A DNA stretch of 64,000 bases. Origin: Azospira restricta (GTDB lineage: Bacteria; Pseudomonadota; Gammaproteobacteria; Burkholderiales; Rhodocyclaceae). The notes below the pieces were generated by a model. It ran no database searches. It was not told where the DNA came from and worked only from the letters and a program-made list of their open reading frames with translations. Shown piece by piece: positions 59,732 to 64,000 of the stretch. Made by a program: the position numbers and the translations under genes. The stretch spans positions 1 to 64,000 of the forward strand of contig NZ_CP064781.1 in NCBI RefSeq assembly GCF_016858125.1, given 5' to 3'. The number at the start of each line of letters is the position of its first letter. Position 1 is the first letter of the stretch.

Positions 59732-60811
59732 ATGACGATTACGAAGCCGAATGCGACAACCGGACCCCGAACGCTGGCGCTGCTGGCGTACGACGACTGT
59801 CAGGGCTCGGCGATCAGCTCGATGGTCGAGGTGCTCGATATCGCCAACCTCTATGCAACCCGCGGCGACGAGCAGGTGCCGGCGCCCTTCCGGTGGCAGG
59901 TAGTCTCTCCCGACGGCCGGGCGCCAAGGAGCATGGGCGGCCTCGACATCGCCGTCACCGGCTCCCCGGCAAGCAGTCCGGCCCCCGACCTGATCTACAT
60001 TCCCGGACTCCACTTCACCGGCGACACGACGAGGTTTTCGCGGCAGATCGGCGCGCTCGCCGCCCGGTGCGGCGACTGGCTGCGGGCTCAGCACGAACAG
60101 GGCCGGCTGCTCGCAGCCAGTTGCGCAGGAACCTTCGTACTCGCGGAGGCCGGCTTGCTCGACGGCAAGCGGGTGACGACCAGCTGGTGGCTGGGCAAGC
60201 TGTTCCGGGCGAACTACCCGCGCGCATCGCTCTGCGAGGGCGAGCTGGTGACCCGTGACGACCGCATTTTCACGTCGGGAGCCTTCACCGCCGGCCTCGA
60301 CCTTTGCCTGCGCATCGTCGAGCACTTCGCCGGTCCGCCCCTCGCCCTCTCCTGCGCCAAGGTCATGCTGGTAAATGCGAAGCGCGAATCGCAGTTTCCC
60401 TACATGACGCTCCAGGCGCGCATGCAGCATCGGGACGAACTCGTGATGCGGGCACAGAGCCACATCCGCTCGCACATCCGCCAGCCGCTGTCGGTGGCGG
60501 GCCTCGCCGACGCACTGAATACCACGTCGCGCACGCTCATCCGGAGGTTTCACGAAGCGCTGGGATGTTCGCCGCGGCAGTACATCCAGGAGCTTCGCGT
60601 CGAGGGCGCGAAGCGGCTGCTGGAATCCACCGACCTCAACTTCGAGGAAATCGTCGACCGCGTCGGTTACGGGGATCCCAGTTCCTTCCGCCGTCTGTTC
60701 GAGCGCACGACCACGGTCTCCCCGAGCCGGTACCGGCAGATGTTTTCGATGCAGCACGGCGAGCCGCGGTCAGCCGGCGGCGGCGACGCGGAAGCGGACG
60801 CCGGCGGCTGA
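59732..60811 (+). CDS. GlxA-type transcriptional regulator (DJ-1-like domain plus AraC helix-turn-helix)
   Basis: A 359-aa regulator. Residues 12-190 are a DJ-1/PfpI-like domain (LALLAYDDCQGSAISSMVEV, with the nucleophile-elbow Cys in AASCAGTFVLAEAGLLDG). Residues 240-335 form an AraC-type DNA-binding domain (SVAGLADALNTTSRTLIRRF and the second helix at DRVGYGDPSSFRRLF). Members often respond to small nitrogenous metabolites, but no ligand can be assigned here. The start is the ATG at 59732 with AAAGG upstream. It converges on the methyltransferase gene and diverges from the DUF2917 gene. Confidence 0.9.
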   Translation: MTITKPNATTGPRTLALLAYDDCQGSAISSMVEVLDIANLYATRGDEQVPAPFRWQVVSPDGRAPRSMGGLDIAVTGSPASSPAPDLIYIPGLHFTGDTTRFSRQIGALAARCGDWLRAQHEQGRLLAASCAGTFVLAEAGLLDGKRVTTSWWLGKLFRANYPRASLCEGELVTRDDRIFTSGAFTAGLDLCLRIVEHFAGPPLALSCAKVMLVNAKRESQFPYMTLQARMQHRDELVMRAQSHIRSHIRQPLSVAGLADALNTTSRTLIRRFHEALGCSPRQYIQELRVEGAKRLLESTDLNFEEIVDRVGYGDPSSFRRLFERTTTVSPSRYRQMFSMQHGEPRSAGGGDAEADAGG

Positions 60812-60878
60812 CGGGAGGCGCGGGCGACGGCCCCGCCCCTGCATCGCCGGTGCGTGCCGCCGCCAGCGGCAAACCGTC

Positions 60879-61661
60879 TCAGTCCTTGAAGGCGACGAAA
60901 TTCGCGCCTCTCACCCCGTACTTGCGCGCGATCCCCTCCTTGCTCGTCCCGGCGAAGGAATCGAAATACTCGACCACCGCCACACGTTCGAATCCGGCGT
61001 TTGCAAACGCCGCAAGATAGCCTGCAGACTGCAGAGCTCCCGCGATTCAACCAACCCACAGTTCGATGTCGTTGCGCGCGGCGGCGGACAGTTCGGCATC
61101 GATCACGATATCGGCCAGCTGCAGGCGCCCGCCGGGGCGCAGCACACGGTAGAGCTCGGCGATCACCCGGGCCTTGTCGGGACTCAGATTCAGGACGCCG
61201 TTGGAAATCGCCACGTCGACGGAAGCGTCATCGAGCGGTAGGCGGTTGATTTCCGCCTTCTCGAATCGCACCTGCGGCAGGGCGGCGCCTTCCGCGCCGC
61301 GGGCAGCCATGTCGAGCATCGCATCGGTCATGTCGAACCCGATGACCCGGCCGTCGGGGCCGACGCGACGCCCGGCAAGGAGACAGTCCATCCCGCTGCC
61401 GGAACCGAGATCGATCACGGTCGCCCCCGGCGCCGGGTCCGCCACCTTCAAGGGATTGCCGACCCCGGCGAACGACGCGGTCACGAATGGCGGCAGTTCG
61501 TCCAGTTCGCCGCGGTCATAGCGCAGCAGCGATACCGCGTAGGCCGGGCCGCGATGAAAATGGAAATCGCCATCGGGCTCGGTGGCGACCCTGCCGTAGG
61601 TCGACCGGATGGCTTCCTTCAATCGTTCGCGATCGAAGGTAATGTCGCAGAATTCCGCCAT
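60879..61661 (-). CDS. ArsM-like SAM methyltransferase with in-frame TGA, candidate selenoprotein
   Basis: The frame from the ATG at 61661 (GGAGGAGG upstream) encodes 204 residues, meets TGA at 61049-61047, and continues without a break for 55 codons to a second TGA at 60881-60879: 260 aa in all. The first part has the SAM motif VIDLGSGSGMDCL (82-94), SNGVLNLSPDK and LRPGGRLQLADIVI. In ArsM relatives the next stretch reads VGCxAGAL; here it is VG-TGA-IAGAL, so the TGA replaces a conserved Cys. The continuation ends GVRGANFVAFKD, as expected for the family C-terminus. A SECIS-like hairpin follows the TGA. The other arsenic-binding Cys of ArsM (SNCV) is Gly here, so arsenite methylation is uncertain. 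Alternatives are a nonsense mutation or a sequencing error. Confidence 0.72.
61019..61038 (-). promoter_or_regulatory. Bacterial-SECIS-like stem-loop after the in-frame TGA
   Basis: Starting 8 bases after the TGA, AGC pairs with GCU, a single U (61035) bulges, CUGCA pairs with UGCAG, and the apical loop is GUC. G is the first loop base, 17 bases from the UGA. The bulged U and a GU-containing loop are the elements SelB recognises in E. coli fdhF, whose hairpin has the same arrangement. Confidence 0.6.
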
Positions 61662-61920
61662 ATCGCCTCCTCCATAGCAAAAGGGATAGTGACCGCGTGC
61701 CGCAGCCCGCGGCGCGGCACGCCGCAGTCGGGCCTGCCGGAGAACCAAGCTGCGCGCACACGGCCACGGGAATTGGGCTGGCGGCAGGCAGTGCAGGTTC
61801 CCCGGCCGGCCGCCCCATCGCCCCGACACACGCCGTCGCACGGAATCTGCCCCAGTCGCCGCCGGTCCGGAGCATTTTCCGGCCGGGAAGCACGCCGGAT
61901 CGGGCAGCCCGACGAGGTAC

Positions 61921-61956
61921 TTGACAAAAAGAACGATCGTTCGTAAAGTAACTCCA
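61921..61956 (+). promoter_or_regulatory. TetR-gene promoter with operator palindrome in the spacer
   Basis: TTGACA (61921-61926), a 17-base spacer and TAAAGT (61944-61949) form a near-ideal sigma-70 promoter. The spacer contains the perfect palindrome GAACGATCGTTC (61931-61942), a likely autorepression site. The predicted start, 61956, is the A of the tetR ATG. The rest of the 294-base gap from 61662 shows nothing else. Confidence 0.8.
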
Positions 61957-62552
61957 TGGGAAAAGGCGAAAACACCCGTTCGATGATCCTCGACGCCGCA
62001 CTGGCGCAAGCCAGTGAAGGCGGCTTCGAGTCGCTGACGATCGGCACGCTGGCGGCACGCACCGGGCTTTCGAAGAGCGGGCTGTTCGCGCATTTCGGCT
62101 CGCGCGAGGAGTTGCAGATCGCCGCCATCGACCGCGCCGCCGAGCGCTTCGCGGAGACCGTGTTTGCGCCGGCGCTGCAGGCGCCGCGCGGGCTGCCGCG
62201 GGTACGCGCGATCTTCGAGCACTGGCTGCAATGGACCGACGACAGCGGCCTCGCCTACGGCTGCCCGCTGCATGCGGCGGCGATCGAGTTCGACGACCGG
62301 CCGGGGCCGGTGCGCGAGCGCCTCGTCGCCCACTTCGACCGCCTGCAGCGCAACCTCGAGCGCGCGCTCGACCTCGCCGTCGCCGAAGGCCAGCTGCCGG
62401 CCGGCAGCGACGTCGCGCAGCTCGCTTTCGAGGCGCTCGGCATCGTCTTCGCCTACTACCATGGCGCGCGCCTGCTGCGCCGCCCGGAGGCCGCGGTACG
62501 CGCCCGCGCCGCCTTCGACCGCCTGCTTTCGGCCGCCACCGCGGCCGCCTGA
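61956..62552 (+). CDS. TetR-family repressor
   Basis: A 198-aa repressor. The N-terminal helix-turn-helix spans about residues 8-55 (ILDAALAQASEGGFESLTIG, RTGLSKSGLFAHFGSREEL); the C-terminal 140 residues form the ligand and dimer domain (LAYGCPLHAAAIEFDDRPGP). No ribosome site precedes the ATG, which coincides with the predicted transcription start, so the mRNA may be leaderless. A palindrome between -35 and -10 suggests autorepression. The hydrolase gene follows after 17 bases and is probably its co-transcribed target. Confidence 0.92.
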   Translation: MGKGENTRSMILDAALAQASEGGFESLTIGTLAARTGLSKSGLFAHFGSREELQIAAIDRAAERFAETVFAPALQAPRGLPRVRAIFEHWLQWTDDSGLAYGCPLHAAAIEFDDRPGPVRERLVAHFDRLQRNLERALDLAVAEGQLPAGSDVAQLAFEALGIVFAYYHGARLLRRPEAAVRARAAFDRLLSAATAAA

Positions 62553-62569
62553 CCCCCGAGGAGATCTCC

Positions 62570-63505
62570 ATGACGACCTACGCCCCGACGCTTTCGCAGC
62601 TCAATAGCACGATCGTTCGATCCTTTTCAATGGCCGCCCAGACGGCGACGCGCGGCTACTTCGGCCTGCTCTCGCGCCTGCGTCCGGAACTCGCCCGCCG
62701 CCAGGCCGAACGCCTGTTCACGACGCCGCCGCGCCATCCCGCGGCCTACCCGGCGCCGGCCGCGGCGCGCCGCGAGACGGTGCTCGCCGACGCCGGCCAC
62801 GTCGTCCTCTGGCAGGCCGGCCCGGCCGCGGCGCCGGCGGTGCTGCTGGTACACGGCTGGGGCGGCGTCGGCGCGCAGCTCGGCGGCTTCGTCGCGCCGC
62901 TGCTGGCGCGCGGCTTCCGCGTCGTCTGGTTCGACCACCCCGGCCACGGCGAAAGCGAGGGGCGGCGCACCGCGCTGCCCAACCTGGCGCGCGCGATCAC
63001 CGCCATCGACCAGGCCTGCGGCCCGTTCCACGCGGCGATCGGCCACTCGCTCGGCGCCGCGGCGATCGGCCTCGCGCTGCGCGACGGCCTCGTCCTCGAA
63101 CGCGCCGTCCTGCTCGGCACGCCGGCGTCGATCGCCGGCTACATGCACCGCTTCGCACGCCAGCTGGGCCTCAGCGCCGCCGTCCGCGAGCGCCTGCGCC
63201 AACGCATCGAGCACCGCTACGGCAAGCGCTTCGACGACATCGACCGCATCGAGGACCTCGGCCGGCTGTCGCTGCCGGCGCTGCTGGTGCACGACAGCGG
63301 CGACCGCCACGTGCCGTTCGCGCATTCGCAGCGGATCGCCGCCTGCCTGCCCGGCGCGCAGCTGATCCGCACGCACGGTCTCGGCCATTTCCGGCTGCTG
63401 CGCGACCCGGCGGTGCTGCGCGCGGCGACCGCCTTCGTCGCCGGCGAAGCCGGCACGCTGCCCGCCGAACTGCCCGAGCTACCGCTGCCGGCCGCGCTCT
63501 ACTGA
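62570..63505 (+). CDS. Alpha/beta hydrolase
   Basis: A 311-aa serine hydrolase fold. The oxyanion stretch VLLVHGWGGVGAQLGGF, nucleophile elbow GHSLGAAA (Ser), acid in LLVHDSGDRHVPF and final His in THGLGHFRLLRD make a complete triad. The first 70 residues are a helical N-terminal extension. Substrate unknown; pairing with a TetR repressor suggests an inducible esterase for a hydrophobic compound. GAGGAG stands 8 bases before the ATG. Confidence 0.9.
   Translation: MTTYAPTLSQLNSTIVRSFSMAAQTATRGYFGLLSRLRPELARRQAERLFTTPPRHPAAYPAPAAARRETVLADAGHVVLWQAGPAAAPAVLLVHGWGGVGAQLGGFVAPLLARGFRVVWFDHPGHGESEGRRTALPNLARAITAIDQACGPFHAAIGHSLGAAAIGLALRDGLVLERAVLLGTPASIAGYMHRFARQLGLSAAVRERLRQRIEHRYGKRFDDIDRIEDLGRLSLPALLVHDSGDRHVPFAHSQRIAACLPGAQLIRTHGLGHFRLLRDPAVLRAATAFVAGEAGTLPAELPELPLPAALY
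62609..62617. promoter_or_regulatory. Second copy of the TetR operator core inside the hydrolase gene
   Basis: ACGATCGTT repeats the core of the promoter palindrome (61932-61942) in codons 14-16 of the hydrolase gene, followed by a further CGA. It could be a secondary operator, or coincidence. Confidence 0.3.
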
Positions 63506-63651
63506 GCCTGCCCGCACGCGCCGGGGCGACCGTCCCCGGCGCACCTTCCCCGCCCCGCCCATTGCCTCGCGCCATGACATAGGCGAAAATCTGCCGCTTG
63601 CCATCGAAGCAAGCCCTTGAAACTCTTCGACAACGAGCGGAGGGAGGAGAC

Positions 63652-64000
63652 ATGGAGGAGGTATTGCGCCGGGTGCTGGTCGTCGACCACTCCCGCGTCG
63701 TGCGGTCGGCGCTCGCCAAGCATCTGCGCGAGCATTTCGAGGTGCGCGAGGAGGCGGACGGCGAGTCCGCGTGGCAAACCCTCGTCCTCGACTCGACGAT
63801 CATCGCCGTCGTCTCCGGCGCCCAGCTGCCCCGCCTCAACGGCTACGACCTCCTGGCCCGGCTGCGCGTAAACAAGCTGCGCCGCCTGTGCGACATCCCG
63901 TTCCTGCTGGTGATCTCCGGCCACGAGAGCGACAGCGACCGGCAGCGCGCGCGCGAGCACGGCGTCACCGACTTCATCACGCGCGGCATGCCGCGCCAGG
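63652..64000 (+). CDS. Response-regulator-like protein with altered receiver (3' end missing)
   Basis: The 116 visible residues form a receiver domain: RRVLVVDHSRVVRSALAKHL, then VVSGAQLPRLNGYDLLARL, FLLVISGHES and VTDFITRG. The phosphoacceptor Asp position is Gly (GAQLP) and the conserved Lys-Pro is RGMP, so classical phosphorylation is unlikely. GGAGGGAGGAG precedes the ATG. The gene runs off the window; a following output domain such as GGDEF is possible but not seen. Confidence 0.85.
   Translation, partial: MEEVLRRVLVVDHSRVVRSALAKHLREHFEVREEADGESAWQTLVLDSTIIAVVSGAQLPRLNGYDLLARLRVNKLRRLCDIPFLLVISGHESDSDRQRAREHGVTDFITRGMPRQ

Noticed and set aside
60879-61661. Reading the methyltransferase as a simple truncated pseudogene
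   Set aside because: The frame after the TGA keeps coding character and family C-terminal sequence with no frameshift, the TGA is at a Cys position and a SECIS-like hairpin follows. The pseudogene reading stays possible but is less economical.

Overview
The window is about 67% GC and almost fully coding. Its gene content points to a facultatively anaerobic betaproteobacterium, most likely of the Rhodocyclales (inference from gene content and order; no rRNA or tRNA gene was recognised). Most genes are housekeeping genes in compact operons with overlapping starts and stops.

Layout. 1-3.8 kb (minus): purE (cut by the window edge), folD, and iorBA for indolepyruvate:ferredoxin oxidoreductase, preceded by a perfect FNR-type site. 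4.1-10.3 kb (plus): pyruvate dehydrogenase aceE-aceF-lpdA. 10.6-11.9 kb: two lower-GC small genes bounded by integron attC features, with no integrase nearby. 12-21 kb: an exported intradiol dioxygenase, a binding-protein/histidine-kinase pair, an FKBP isomerase, LeuE, a cytochrome c, a divergent FtsH-like protease and an M48 lipoprotein. 21-26 kb (minus): a pseudo-receiver, an EAL-CBS-GGDEF protein, SixA and a chemoreceptor.

26.3-36.3 kb (minus) is a phosphate block: pstSCAB-phoU-phoB-phoR, ppk2, then a PlcP-like phosphoesterase overlapping a glycosyltransferase gene. Pho boxes lie before pstS and before plcP, so the last pair probably carries out phospholipid-to-glycolipid replacement under phosphate starvation. 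A second polyphosphate enzyme (pap) lies at 41-42 kb in an rsmE-pap-argA operon.

36-59 kb also holds rpiA, fbp, prk, tkt, gap, epd and pgk. Phosphoribulokinase implies a Calvin cycle, although RuBisCO is outside the window. Among these sit an ArsR-rhodanese/DsrE/methyltransferase operon, yggX, a large PAS-GGDEF-EAL protein and an EAL-HDOD protein.

59-64 kb is more accessory: a DUF2917 gene, a GlxA-type regulator, an ArsM-like methyltransferase interrupted by an in-frame TGA, a self-regulated TetR/hydrolase pair and a truncated receiver gene. The TGA stands where the family has Cys, the reading frame continues with family-like sequence, and a bacterial-SECIS-like hairpin follows it. This selenoprotein candidate is the most interesting observation, followed by the orphan integron cassettes and the phosphate-linked lipid-remodelling pair.
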